Below, piece by piece: positions 1 through 11,160 of a DNA stretch of 64,000 nucleotides. Both the position numbers and the translations under genes were made by a program. The stretch is taken from positions 1,035,535 to 1,099,534 of the forward strand of contig NW_006497023.1 in NCBI RefSeq assembly GCF_000471905.2. The letters are read 5' to 3'. How positions within the stretch are numbered: position 1 is the first letter of the stretch; each line of letters starts with the position of its first letter. The notes beneath the pieces were generated by a model, which worked only from the letters and a program-made list of their open reading frames with translations, made no database searches and was not told the origin of the DNA. The stretch is from Amborella trichopoda (Eukaryota > Streptophyta > Magnoliopsida > Amborellales > Amborellaceae).

Positions 1-1149
1 AGATCTATCTAAGGCAGTGAACACAAAGAAACAATTTCGAAAAAAAATTGGCCTCTAGCACCCTAAAATGGAACCCGTAACTAGAACTATATTTTTGATG
101 TGTCAAATAGCTGTAGAACTACTGCCATTGGATCCAGCATGGTGGAAAACCCATATGGGTCAAGTTTCGGCTTAATCAAGCACTCCAAGATAAAGTTATG
201 GGTAAAATACCGAAACGGGGTAGACCAGACACTATTCCCATGTGGCTACCCTGCACCAAAACACCATTAAAGCTAGTTGTTTTCATTGTTACAGGCAGTG
301 ACTTCAGGGCCTATATCTCACTCGATTTGATTTGGATCGTGCGCAAATTTTGTGAGCTCGTTCATCTCGTCAAGATGAGCGCTTTGATATGTGGTACGCC
401 CGGTGATGATGCCCGAGCAAGGAGAAAAACTATAGAGAAGTTGTTGATCAGTGAAGAAAGTTACAGAAAATTCAGCAGTAGCAAGCCTCACTCTGGCAGC
501 CAAATCACGATGCTCTCACACCTAATCGACACGAAATCAATTGCGTTGTGTGCATAAGGTCTGAGGATATCTCTGGTCTGAATCCCACATACGATGAACG
601 TTTGGATTTCACACACAAAGGCATCGAAAATGCTATAAATTTTGTCTACCGAATTTCAAGATTCTAGCAAAAAACTCAAGACGACAAAATCTTTATCCGA
701 ACACAAAATCTAGTTGCGCTTGTTACAACGTTATCGTGACGAAATGAATAGTGTGATTCAGTGAAGAATGTAAAGAAAAAAATCAAGAAACGAGCACACA
801 ATCGATCGAAAATTTTCAAGATTCAAGTAAATTTCAAGTCTCACTATCGTGACTTAAACAACATGAGTCATGGCTCAAAGTTAGTATCAAATCGATCGCC
901 ATGATGAGCCCTATAAGAAAACAATCATGTTTCGATCAAACAGGCATCAGAACAACCCTGAATCAATCATGGAAGATCACGCAAGTTCTCGAGCAGCAAC
1001 AGAGACTTTCTGGAATTCCACACATTGTTAGGCAAGGGAAAAACAATCTTTTTGCACCCATTTTCAAAATTTCTTTTAATTCAATTAAATTGTAATTAAC
1101 TACAATTATAAGTAGTTTTTGGGTGCCCACCCATGTTTGGGCTCAATTC

Positions 1150-1158
1150 TATATAAAC
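1150..1158 (+). promoter_or_regulatory. LTR TATA box of element 1
   Basis: The motif tatataaac is preserved at the matching place in the other two LTRs (16664-16672 and 22581-22588). It lies just upstream of a conserved stretch reading 'aaattgtaaaggac', where transcription would be expected to start. The promoter role is inferred from position and conservation. Confidence 0.6.
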
Positions 1159-1207
1159 ATGTAAAGCTAAATTGTAAAGGACCTTCGGTTCATTTATTCC
1201 ATCATTC

Positions 1208-1213
1208 AATAAA
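1208..1213 (+). terminator. Possible LTR polyadenylation signal
   Basis: AATAAA lies about 50 bases downstream of the TATA box. The 3' LTR has gaataag at the same place. If used, the R region would be very short and most of the LTR downstream of it (about 1.7 kb) would be U5. The function is inferred. Confidence 0.35.
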
Positions 1214-1247
1214 ATTTCAATTTCTTGCTTAAGTTCGTGGGTGTGTC

Positions 1248-1680
1248 TTGGAGAGAGAGAGAGGAGAGAGAATAAAAGGGCTGATACCCCTCGATAAGGT
1301 AACTTTTTCTCTCCTCCCCTCTTTCTCTCTCCTCCCCTCTTCTCATCTCAATCTTTCTTTCTCTCTCTTCTTCTCGTCTCTATCTCTCTTTCTCTCTCTT
1401 CTTCTCATCTCTCTCTCTTTCTCTCTTCTTTGCATCTCTATCTCTCTTCTTCTCATGTCTATCTCTCTTTCTCTCTCTTCTTCTCATCTCTCTCTCTTTC
1501 TCTCTTCTTTGCATCTCTATCTCTCTTCTTCTCATGTCTATCTCTCTTTCTCTCTCTTGTTCTTGTCTCTATCTATTACTCTCTCTTCTTCTCATCTCTA
1601 TCTCTCTTTCTCTCTCTTCTTCTCATCTCTATCTCTCTTTCTCTCTCTTCATCTTGTCTCTATCTCTCTTTCTTTCTCCT
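1248..1680 (+). repeat. GA/CT microsatellite in LTR 1
   Basis: A short GA run (1251-1270) is followed by some 350 bases of tctctctttctctctcttcttctcat-type units. The matching tracts are at 16766-17065 in the 3' LTR and 22680-23010 in the second element. Long open frames across it are composition artefacts (Leu/Ser-rich). Confidence 0.9.
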
Positions 1681-1688
1681 CTTCTTTT

Positions 1689-2200
1689 AACACAGTCGAC
1701 AATGCCCACCGCTTGTATCCTCTTTCTCCTCTTCTTCTAACATAGATGGCGATGCCCAACACCGCCTGTGTCCTCTTCTTCCTCTTCTTCTAACACAATC
1801 AGTGGTGGTCAGCGTTGCTTGTGTCCTCACCTTCTTCTTCTTCTAACACAGCCAATGATGCTTAGTGCCACCTGTGTCTTCTCTATTCTGTTTTTCTAAC
1901 ACAGCCGGTGATGCTCAGCACCCCTAGTGTCCTCTCCCTCCTCTTCTTCGAACATAGCCAGTGATGCTTATCACCGCTTGTGTCCTCTCTTTATGCTTCT
2001 TCTAACACAGCCGACGATGCACAGTGCCACCTATGTCCTCTCTCTCCTCTTCTTTTAACAGTCGACGATGCCTAGCACTGCCTGTGTCCCCTCTCTCTTC
2101 CTTGTTTAACACAGTCGACACTAACCTATTGCCACCTGTGTTTTTCTCTTTCTTTTCTTCTAACACAGTCGGCGTTAGCCTATTGCCACCTTTGTCCCTT
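1689..2200 (+). repeat. Array of ~53-bp hairpin units in LTR 1
   Basis: Units start with AACACAGYCGRYGATGC, continue with a half reading ..GCRCCRCCTGTGT, and end in a CT-rich spacer. Starts seen at 1689, 1739, 1792, 1845 and 1898 give a spacing of 50-53 bases. The first half is nearly the reverse complement of the second, so each unit can fold. The array is decayed here; the best-preserved version is at 23024-23880. Confidence 0.75.
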
Positions 2201-2932
2201 CTTTCTCTCCCTTCCTTCTCTATTCTATTCTTTCTATTCTCTTCCTCTTGTCTTATTTTTTCTTCTTATTCTCTCTCTATAATCTCTATCATCGATGTTA
2301 TTCCTTCATTTGATTAAAAGGGGTCGAGATTAACCTTCCATGGTAGTCCTGTCGTTTAGCAGTAACATTGTTGCGCCAGTCAGAGTTACTGTGCCCGCTT
2401 TACGGCAATGACAAACTAACCATCGGATCTAGCTAGTCAGTATTAGTACTATCACCTAGTAGTATTTCTGATGAGCCTGTCTATTTATCGAGCCCGTTTT
2501 ATTGCCACGATAGGTCAGTTACCTGCCAGCTTAGTCACTATGTTGATCTCCCCACCTGGTCAAATTTCTCTCTCCCCCATCTTTCTTCTCTCATTCTTCT
2601 CTTCCTTTTTTTGGGTGTGCACACTCTCATACGTTCATCATATGTGTGTGATTGAAGAAAACTGGAGAATACAGGCTAAGGGAGGCAATTCTGAACTAGT
2701 TTTATGACTGGGGGGGCTTTTTTCGTTATCCAAGAGGGCGCCTACATGAGCCAGCCCGAAGAAGTCCCGAACCCACCTTAAATTCCTCTCTCATAGGTTG
2801 GTCCACTTGCCCTTGTTCTCGAACGAGGTTCTTGAGAGAGCGATATCAAAAGTCCCAAGCCTCCCCGAAACTCGAGACGCGTGCTGCCCGATCATCCTGA
2901 TCTAGAGGGTGAGATCGAAGCAGTAACCAGCT

Positions 2933-2950
2933 TAGCGACTCCAATGGGGA
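2933..2950 (+). promoter_or_regulatory. Primer binding site of element 1 (tRNA-Arg type)
   Basis: tagcgactccaatgggga lies just after the LTR end. The parallel sites are tggcaactccactgggga (24643-24660) and agcgactccactgagga (20244-20260). This matches the tRNA-Arg-type primer site known from Tat/Ogre elements, with a few changes. It fixes the LTR/internal boundary and the + orientation. Confidence 0.75.
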
Positions 2951-3880
2951 CTTACTACCCCTTAGTAAGGTCGTACTTGTTTGGCTAGTTTCTCCGCTTT
3001 GTTTTTCTATTTTCACACATCAGTTATGGCTTGGGGGTTCTGTAACCCATTTATCCGGATTGGGGATTTTTTTATCCCCGCATTCGCTCAGGAGACAAGT
3101 TCTTCGAACTTTATTTCCAACCTTCCTATTGAGCAAAGAGCCTGTGTCTAGCTCCTAGGTATTACCCTGAACCGGTGTGAGGTGGGACTTAATGGTCCCT
3201 CACTCCCCATCTCCCTGCTCTGGTGGAACCTCCACCAAGGCACCTTGCATAGGTGGCACACATGCCACCACTCACAACATGCACCTAGCCATCGACAAGT
3301 CACTTGTCGGTCATATTGCCGAGGTATGTTGAAAGGCTGCGTAGTCCCTCTTTACAAAAGGAAAGCAAGTTGTCATTGCTTCTGTGGGTTGCCGCAAGGC
3401 TACCCGCCACATTCCTACACCACCACAAGTCTTTATTCCTAGAGGCTCAACAGATAGAGGTAGAGGCTCTGAGGCCTCCAACTCTTGCACACACCATAAG
3501 ACTCGTGGGTCATCCACTTGAGCCACACCTCAGGGCAACCCTTATGTTACCTCAAGTCAGTGTTCAGGATCAAACCTTCCAAGGTCAAGTCATGCACATG
3601 TTGTTCATATGCATCCTACTGCTCAAGGAAACGCCGTCATTACGCCAACCCGAGTGCACAGGAGACGACCTTCTCGTCCTCCTACTCAACACACACAAGC
3701 GCACCCTATAAGGTGTAGGTCTCCACCTGTTCACTTACAGACACTTGCTCGCAATCCTTGGCTTCCTAGGGCGACACCATTTTCTCGAGCCCCGGTTGAC
3801 CCCCTGGTCACCCGTGATCCTTCTTTGTGGGGTGCACATGCGTTGCCGTCACATACAGCCCCTCACTTTCGACTCAGGCA
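2951..3880 (+). other. Leader of element 1
   Basis: Untranslated leader, co-linear with 24661-25660 of element 2. A GGGGAT-N6-ATCCCC hairpin sits at 3062-3079. Several short frames here are open in one element but not the other, so none is convincing as a protein. Gag similarity becomes clear only downstream. Confidence 0.55.
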
Positions 3881-5385
3881 TCCTCACGAGTCAACCTTGC
3901 TCTTGCCTACTCCCCCTTCTACGGGCAAGCACCTCCAGCCTTGGTACTCAAAGACCTTCCTCAACAGTACCATTCTGAACCAGCCCCATCATTTCGATCA
4001 TGCCTCTGAAGCCTACACGATAGCTCGGGGCAAAGACCTGATGGAAGATCGAGTCCTTTATCCTCTCCAGCCCAAGATGACTCCAATTCTTGACCCTCAT
4101 CTTTTGTCGCATCTGATGGAGACAGCTCTCTCTCGTGTAAGAAGAGCTGACCAGCTACAGTCCCGATCACAATTTTGGCTCGAGGTCCACCAAAGCCTCA
4201 AAGTTAAGCATGATAGAGGTCTGCAAATTCCCCAAAGCAGTTGGGGAAACCAGCTTTGATAACCCTCTCCAAATGAATCCCTTCTACCCTCTTCAGATGA
4301 TGAAGCTCGAAGAAGAGCTCCATGAGCCCTGCACTGTGGTTAATGTCATAGAAGATGACTCAGCCACTCAGCAGCCACGGACTCAAAACTGTCGAGAACC
4401 GATTCTAACACTATCGGCATGCCAGAGTCGAGTCCTGTCGGGGCATACTGTCCCCTGCTAATCGATCTACCACTCACGACCACAACTAATATTGACCTCC
4501 CTAGAGAAACAATTAGCTTTATGGTTGTAAACGAGCCTAGAGACTCGCAGGAAGAAAGCATGAACAAATTCGAGGATTTGGGTGCGCGATGATGGAAAAG
4601 ATCAATCGTATACCCTCTGCCTCACAAGACAATGCTATCCCTCACCCCATTTCTCAGGCAGACATTGATGTTATGGTGACCCATAGCCTAAAGAACAGAC
4701 AAATTCTAAGGATACAAGGAGCAACGCCTTATCAATGTCCATACCCTTCATACATTGACCAGGTCCCATTGCACTCAAATAACCAGAAAGGGAAGTTTCC
4801 TCTATTCAACGAAACCACGTCCCTGAACCAACATTTAGCCCACTTCTAGGTAGCATGTCAAGAACAAGCGGCTGATGGGAGACTCCTTCTTCGTCAGTTT
4901 GTTGAGGCCCTTGACGATCTAGCTGTTCAATGGTATGCTCGACTTCCCCCGAACTCGGTGCATACTTGAGATGAAATGGAGAAACTGTTCCATCAGGGTT
5001 TCTATGAAGTTGAAAGAGAGGTGCAAATCATCGAGCTTCTCACCTTGACTCAAGACTACGATGAGCCCGTGGATCAGTTCATATCAAGATGGAGAAATTT
5101 GCCCGCTCGTCATCCCAATTCTATACTTGACAAGGAAGGAGTTCAAACTTGTGTGCAGAACATGTGACCTGAAATTGCTCTACATGTTGAGCCCTCTAAT
5201 CTGACCTTCATATCAGAGTTGATCCCTAAATCGGTCCACATAGAAAGTCTATCATGCCACAACGGTGGGTCACGACATCAGCTTGCAAGCTCTGGGAACA
5301 ACCGGGGCAATGGTAGCTCTCAAACTAACACCTGGGGGAGCCAACAAAAAGGAGTGATAAGTGCAACGCCTTGTGCAGGGGACTA
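3881..5385 (+). pseudogene. gag of element 1 (broken)
   Basis: Decayed capsid gene of a Tat-like element; intact Gag would form the virus-like particle. The clearest part is 4589-5167, one frame with in-frame stops near 4847 and 4967. It contains KGKFPLFNETTSLNQHLAHF, LLLRQFVEALDDLAVQWYARL, and EKLFHQGFYEVEREVQIIEL followed by DEPVDQFISRWR, which is the retrotransposon gag domain pattern. The upstream part (about 3880-4588) aligns with 25660-26330 but is frameshifted. Near 5366-5385 the sequence jumps from the match to about 27190 in element 2 to the match to about 27735. Some 540 bases, including the zinc-knuckle-like region, have therefore been lost here relative to element 2. Confidence 0.75.
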
Positions 5386-6780
5386 AGGACCGTTGGTGCC
5401 CGTATCACTAGATATGGGGCCACTACTTGTGGGAATGCACCAGTTTCCATGATATATTCGTAAAGAAAATGCGAGAGTGTCAAGAGTTTTACAACGTTCC
5501 ATTAAGTGATCCCCAAGCCACTACTCCACCTGTGCAAGAGGACCTCCCAATGCAAGACCTTCGTAATAATGATTCACATCGTACTGAACCCTCAACTTCC
5601 CAGCCATGGATACTCTACCACGGGTGAAGCAGACTCAAGTCTTTAAGGCGAGAAGCAGTTCGTCAAGCTAAGACCGTTCAAAAGCCTACTGAGGTGAATC
5701 AAGTACCACCATGTGAAACCAGAAGGAGACAAGCACCAAGGGTTGCTCGCCGGAGAAACAAGATGGCTCAATCTCTAGTTGAGCAGGAATTTCTTAGACC
5801 CCTTCCCCCGCTACCAACTTTAGACCTTATCTCTGACACGACCCTTCTTCCTTCCCAGTCTCATCGAGAGGACCTCTCAAAGTCATCTTCCACTCAACGC
5901 ATGTCCAATGCGGGTGACGATGTTAAAAGCACTCTCCAATGGTCTAAGCAAGGGAAAGACCTAAACAACCCCCTGCACACGTCCAATTCTGGAAATGACG
6001 TAAAAAGCTGCCCAAATTTGTCCGATGAGGGGAACGACCTTAAAAGTCCCCCACGTTCTGACCCTTCTCCTTCTTTTTCTTTTGCTTCTAATTTTTCCTC
6101 CTCTACGTCTCCTGCAGGTACAACCTTGATATGTCCGGACTTTGAGGCTCTCGACAGAGAACTTGAGGGATCAAACATGACCAAAACGCAATGAAGGCGG
6201 TTGAAAAAGACGCTGGCCTAAACAATAGGATTCTTTACAGTTACTAATGCCTTGATAACTAAAGCCAAAGCAGAGCTATTTTCTTCAAAGAAGCACAAAA
6301 ATTTGAAGCCAAAGAAACCTCAGTGTCCTCCTTAGCCTAACTTTGAGCAGAGACTAAGAGAATCAAAAGGGCAGAGTTTTATTCTCAGGAAGCCTGCCAC
6401 ATGGTACAAGTCTATGAAGCACCAGCTAGCACGGGTTAAACACTGCAAGCACCCATGCAAATATCATGTGATTCATACGAGGACGCTTCTCACCCAACCA
6501 TCGATGAACCTCAATTTCCGTATAACTTTCAAAACAAGCTCCTGCAACCTGATGTGTTTCCACATTTGAGGTTGACCTTTCTGTCCCTCGGTTCGAGAAA
6601 GGCGCATAGATCATGACCTACTCTGGAGCGCTATTGAAGGCAGAAGTGTTAGGGTTATGGGTCTCTGCGCTTGAGGTTGATGAAAAGACCTGTGAAAACA
6701 ATGAGGAAGAGTTGTAAGAAGCCCTAGAAGAATGGGAAGAAGGCGGTCAAGCTACTGCTGACAAACTCGAAAAAAGCAAT
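5386..6780 (+). pseudogene. gag-pol spacer of element 1
   Basis: The longest frame is 5694-6194 (166 residues): basic, then Ser/Pro/Asp-rich, with an internal repeat of the type GDDVKS / GNDLKSP. Element 2 has the same protein-like stretch at 28255-28662, ending in a conserved TxTQWKRLK / KHKRSKPKKPQWP-type basic segment, so it was once translated. I see no aspartic protease active site (DSG/DTG or DGG-type) between gag and RT in either copy. The protease may be decayed beyond recognition or lost. From about 6660 an acidic stretch with GGQ leads into the reverse transcriptase. Confidence 0.5.
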
Positions 6781-7560
6781 CTAGGGGATGAAGTCGACTC
6801 TAGGCCTACTTTCATCTTGAAAAATATGTCTCTCAAAGAAAAAGAAAAGTTCACTACTTTCTTACGAGCAAACCGAGACGTCTTTGCTTGGCATTATCAT
6901 GAGATGCCTAGTTTAGACCCTCAAGAAGCTATTCACTGTCTCGGCATTGATCCGACTGTCAAACCCGTCAAATAGAAATCAAGGAGGTTTAGGCCTGACC
7001 TCGAAATGCAGATAGATGTCGAAGTGACCAAACTTAGATAAACAGGTTTCATTCGTGAAGTCAGGTACCAGAGATGGCTAGCAAATGTCGTTTCAGTCCA
7101 GAAAAAGAATGGGCAAATCAGGGTTTGCATTGACTTTCGCAACCTCAATACCGCCTGTCCAAAGGATGACTTCCTATTACCGTTTACGAAGATGCTCATC
7201 GATTCTACAACTCACTGCCAAATCTTTTTTTTCATGGATGGGTACTTCGGGTATAATCAGATACGGATGGGGCCTGAAGATGAAGAAGTTAGTGTGTTCT
7301 TAACTCTGAAAGGGGTCTTCTGTTACACAATGATGCCTTTTGGATTAAAGAATGTTGGTGCCACAAACCAGAGAGCAATGACGCCTATCTTCAAAGACAT
7401 GATGTACAAAGAGGTGGAGTGTTATGTAGATGACTTGGTGGTAAAATCCGAGGAGAATGATGCTCACATGAAAGACCTTGAAAAGGTATAAAAGCAACTT
7501 CGTATTCATCAACTTAAAATGAAACCCGTTGAAATGCGCTTTTGGCATGCGTTCAGGAAA
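6781..7560 (+). pseudogene. Reverse transcriptase domain of element 1
   Basis: Copies the element RNA into DNA in the intact parent. In one frame, with stops near 6973 and 7040, it reads VDSRPTFILKNMSLKEKEKF, FLRANRDVFAWHYHEMPSLD, then GFIREVRYQRWLANVV, KKNGQIRVCIDFRNLN, FFFMDGYFGYNQIRM (motif A Asp), MMPFGLKNVGATNQRAM and CYVDDLVVKSEENDAHM. The catalytic YVDD is encoded at 7423-7434. The order and motifs are those of plant Ty3/gypsy RT of the Tat/Athila branch. A stop at about 7489 and a frameshift between 7490 and 7596 separate it from the connection domain. Confidence 0.9.
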
Positions 7561-7579
7561 TTTTTTAGATTGTCAGATA

Positions 7580-8230
7580 TCGAGAACTTGAAGTTGTGCC
7601 AGTCAAGATCAAGGCAATCCAAGAAATGTCATCACCAACTGCATTGCGAGAACTGCACTCCCTTCAAGGGCAGCTGGCATACATTCGTCAGTTCATCTCG
7701 AATCTCTCAGGTCGTTGTAAACCCTTTACTCAACTCTTAACGAAAGATACCCCATTCATCTGCGATGAAACATGTCAGGCAGCTCTTGATGGCATCAAAC
7801 AATATTTACTCAACCCTCCAATGCTCTTTACACCAGTGTTGGGAAAACCCCTCATCCTTTACGTGACCGCTCTGGATGAGTCACTCGGGGCATTGTTGGC
7901 ATAAAATAATGACGAGGGAAAATAAACTACGTTATACTACCTCAGCCGTAAGATGCAAGGGGCCGAGAAGAATTATCCCCCTATAGAGAAGATGTGTTTG
8001 GGCCAAATCTTTGCAATACAAAAACTCTGCCATTACTTACTTGGTCATGAAGTGAGACTTATATCAAAAGCAGATCCTATAAAGTTTCTCATGACCCGCC
8101 CGTGCCTGTCAAGACATCTTGCTAAATGGGCATTATTGCTGATGGAATTTGACATAACTTATGTCCCACAAAAGGCTATCAAGGGCCAGGCCCTGGCACA
8201 TTTTCTCATAGCACAACCCATGCCGGCAGA
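7580..8230 (+). pseudogene. RT connection and first RNase H domain of element 1
   Basis: Frame starting near 7580: VKIKAIQEMSSPTALRELHS, LQGQLAYIRQFISNLS, DTPFICDETCQAALDGIK, GKPLILYVTALDESLGALLA. Two stops near 7903 and 7924 follow, then LYYLSRKMQGAEKNYPPIEK, HYLLGHEVRLISKADPIKFL and RHLAKWALLLMEFDITYVPQ. This is the gypsy-type RNase H attached to RT, in the usual order. The same region ends abruptly in element 2 at about 30305. Confidence 0.85.
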
Positions 8231-8270
8231 ATCTCCATTATCAAGCGATGTCCCTGATGAAGAAGTATTA

Positions 8271-8728
8271 TGTGCAGAGCTTCCTCATTCGTGGGAATTA
8301 TACTTCGATGGAGCTTTCCAATCTGACTGGGGAGGCCTTGGAGTGGTATTCGTAACCCCTAAAGGAGGAATATTGCCACTTTCTTTCTCTCTCACCGAGG
8401 CCAGTTCTCATAATGAGGCAGAATATCAGGCCCTTATAATTGGGTTGTATATAGCTTTCGACTTAGAATTAGAACAGCTCAAGATCTATGGAAACTCTGA
8501 GTTGGTTATTCACCAACTCAAAGGGATATATGACGTGAGGAAAGACACTCTCAAGCCTTATCACGATACTATAAAATCATATATGCCTCAATTTGAGGAC
8601 GTATCTCTAAGTCACATCCCCAGGAGGCTAAACTTGCAGCCAGCGCACTTGCGAAACTCGAGGCTACAATTCAATTGTCCTCATCAGGACCCACGCCTGT
8701 TTGGGTGGCAGAATGGAGACACATTTAA
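8271..8728 (+). pseudogene. Second, archaeal-type RNase H domain of element 1
   Basis: Follows the first RNase H directly: WELYFDGAFQSDWGGLGVV (first Asp), SHNEAEYQALIIGLYIAFDL (Glu), LKIYGNSELVIHQLKGIY, then SLSHIPRR. The domain order RT, RNase H, second RNase H, integrase is the hallmark of the Tat/Ogre/Retand lineage. Two defects are visible. The usual Asp in 'YGDSELV' is Asn, removing a catalytic residue. A frameshift at about 8625 puts the NLAASALAKLE tail in another frame. The copy should be inactive. Confidence 0.85.
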
Positions 8729-8729
8729 C

Positions 8730-9985
8730 TAAGACTTGAGGTCGACGCAGACAATGAGAGAAATATCTTCCCTGAGTGCCCTCCTTATCCACTCGAAACA
8801 CTTCTATCAGCTAAAGAAATAATTAAGACTAGACAAGAAATGGCACGGAGTCAAGGAACTAAGGCTCAAAACCAAGAACCAAAATTCATTGACCGAATAT
8901 GCGCGAAAATTGAGCAGGTAGAAGTTTGGAGAGAGCCCATCACTAGTTTCCTTAAATGTGGTAGACTTCTGGAAGTTCGTACGAGCTCAACAGTGTACGT
9001 AAAATTTCTACCAAGTATACTCTCCTTGAGGGAGATGCACTCTTTAGACGGTCATTTGATGGTATCCCTCTTAGATGTGTGGACATGCCAGAAGCAAATA
9101 AGGTGTTAGAAGAAGTACACTCAGGCATTTGTGAACTACACCAGTTCGGTCTTAAGCTCTATGAATGGATACGCAGGTTGGGGTACTATTGGCCTTCCAT
9201 GATTATTGATTCCTTAAGCTATGCTAAAAAGTGCCAGGTGTGCCAAATACATTCAAGCCTCGTTCATCAACCTCTGGAACCCTTACACCCTACAGTACCA
9301 TCATGGCCCTTTTCAAAATGGGGTATGGACGTTATAGGGCCTATTGACCCTCCTTCGGTAACAGTGGCCAACTTCGTTCGACATCACATCATATATCGGT
9401 TCGGAGTCCCAGACTGAATTATATCAGACAATGGCCCTTAATTTCAAAGTCATCATATTGATCGCTTGGTCAACTAGTTTGGTTTTGAGTGGAAGTACTC
9501 AACTATGTACCACCCTTGGGTGAACGGATTAGCTGAGGCCATCAATAAGACTCTGTGCAATGTTTTGAGGAAGTCAGTTTCGAAAACAAAGAAGAATTAG
9601 AATGAGAGGCTTCCTGAAGCACTATGGGCCTATCACACTGCTACATGAAATGCTACCGATTCCACTCCTTATTCTCTGGTCTATAGGGGTGAAGTAGTTT
9701 TACCCCTCGAAATTCAAATCCCTTCATTGCGAGTCACTATTCACTAAGGAATGATCGAAAATGAGAGAGTTAAGCTCTGGTATCAAGAATTGGATGCACT
9801 CGATGGAAAGAGACTAGAGGCTCAGCAGAACCTTGAGCTCAACCAAGGGAGAATGAAGAGGGCTTTTGACAAGTCTGTCAAAGTCCGCTCATTCTCTCGT
9901 GGCGATCTAGTTCTAGCCATCAAAAGGCCTATTGTTATGCATGGCCGCCGTAAAGGGACATTTTAACCCAAACAGGAGGGTCCCT
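8730..9985 (+). pseudogene. Integrase of element 1
   Basis: Would insert the DNA copy into the genome. From about 9000, across frames: DALFRRSFDGIPLRC, then LEEVHSGICELHQF, RRLGYYWPSM, KKCQVCQIHSS, giving the HHCC zinc-binding domain. The core has FSKWGMDVIGPI (first Asp), IISDNGP (second Asp) and WVNGLAEAINKTLCNVL (Glu). Between GPIDPPS and NFVRHHIIYRFGVPD about 30-40 residues of the usual core are missing, an internal deletion. There are stops near 9416, 9441, 9474, 9598, 9648 and 9748. The C-terminal part (9751-9966) includes LELNQGRMKRAFDKSVKVRS and FSRGDLVLA. No chromodomain is seen. Confidence 0.85.
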
Positions 9986-10339
9986 TTATAATAAAAAAGG
10001 TCTCACCAAATGGAGCCTACATACTGGCACATCCTGATGGGCAATGTCCCCTATCAATGGGCGATACCTAAAGAAATACTAACCATAATGCATATTCAAA
10101 GGAAAGAGACTCAATGCAAAGTATGCAAGACAATGCAAACAAGTTCTAACTCTCTTTATAGCATGATACAAGCCAAAAAGCCCATTATTAGGGAGGTTAC
10201 AACTCTCTTATAACTGAGGAAAAGAAAACATTTGATACCAAAAGTGTTGGTCTGACATGAGGATAAGAGGATGCTTACAAACCAAAAGCTGTAGTGTTGC
10301 TCTGGCATCTAAGGATAAGAGGAGGGTTACAGGCCAAAA

Positions 10340-10465
10340 TAAATGCCTTCCTCATGAAAAAGAAGCAAACCAACTAATGAAATGCTCTCCTCATGAAGAA
10401 GAATCAAACCCACTAAAGAAATGTCTCCTCGTGAAGAAGAAGCAAAACCACTTGGAGAAATTAGC
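10340..10465 (+). repeat. 39-bp minisatellite in the 3' region
   Basis: Three consecutive copies of a unit beginning CCTCATGAAGAAGAA and ending AATGCTCT or AATGTCT. They are flanked by related AGGATAAGAGG..TTACAGGCCAAA pieces at about 10259, 10312 and 10485. Confidence 0.7.
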
Positions 10466-10869
10466 TTCAGTTCATCTGACAAGCAAGAGGATGGTTACAG
10501 GCCAAAGGAAGAAGCCAACCATTTTCGAGTCAGCTTTAATTCATCTGACGTGTATATCAAACATACAAGGTAGACTTCTCGAGCAAGGAACTGGCTTATG
10601 ATGGAGAGGAAACCCTGTTCACAGTGGATGCCCTTCCACAAAACAACATGAACTTCATTGTTGTGTTGGAGGACTTGGCTTCCAACGGGTATCATAAGCT
10701 AGGCTTTACGACCCGTCATCACCCTTTGCCTACCCAAGTTAGCGTCATGCATGAACATCGTCGCACATGCCTCCTCGCCATGCATAACAGTTTTCGCCTG
10801 TGACTCATTGTCGCACACGAGCAATGTCATGGGCATCATGACGCTGACCATGAACTGATAAACACCATC

Positions 10870-11160
10870 TGAGACCAGTGTCAACTGTGTCTTCCAAAGG
10901 CTAGTGTCGGTTGTGTTGCTAACTCAGAGCTGGCTGATTCTTCTGAGGTCAGCGCCGACTATGTTTTCTAAAGGCCAACACTGGCTGCGCTGATAACTCC
11001 CTATGTTGGTTGGTTTTCTTCATGATCAGCGCTGGCTGTGCTCCCAAAAAAGGGTAGCGCCAGCTATGTGTCTTAAACTCTAGCGTCGGCTATGATACTG
11101 AGGCCCGGCACCAGCTCCATATTCTAATTCAGTGCCGATTGTGTTCGTCGTTGCGGCTGG
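10870..11160 (+). repeat. CGCCGGCTGTGT-type degenerate repeats, block 1
   Basis: Roughly every 30-50 bases a motif of the form AGCGCCGRCTRTGTT recurs. It is the same half-stem as in the hairpin units of the LTRs. The copies are degenerate and no unit is recognisable as a gene. Confidence 0.6.

Larger units (their letters stand above)
1..2929 (+). mobile_element. 5' LTR of Tat-like Ty3/gypsy element 1 (left end outside window)
   Basis: Base 1 aligns by eye with about 15519 and 21443, and the similarity runs co-linearly through 15424-18349 and 21340-24639, so the three stretches are LTRs of one family. The right end is set at the CA of 'cagtaacca', two to three bases before a primer binding site. 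Inside, in order: AT-rich U3, a TATA box (1150-1158), AATAAA (1208-1213), a GA/CT microsatellite (1248-1680), a 53-bp unit array (1689-2200) and a unique U5-like tail. An LTR of about 3 kb suits the Tat/Ogre group. It is visibly diverged from the 3' LTR at 15424-18349, so the insertion is old. Confidence 0.85.

Noticed and set aside
1248..1745. 165-residue open frame, and similar frames at 1430, 1534, 16719, 16751
   Set aside because: Leu/Ser/Phe-rich translations of the CT microsatellite; all frames of such a tract stay open.
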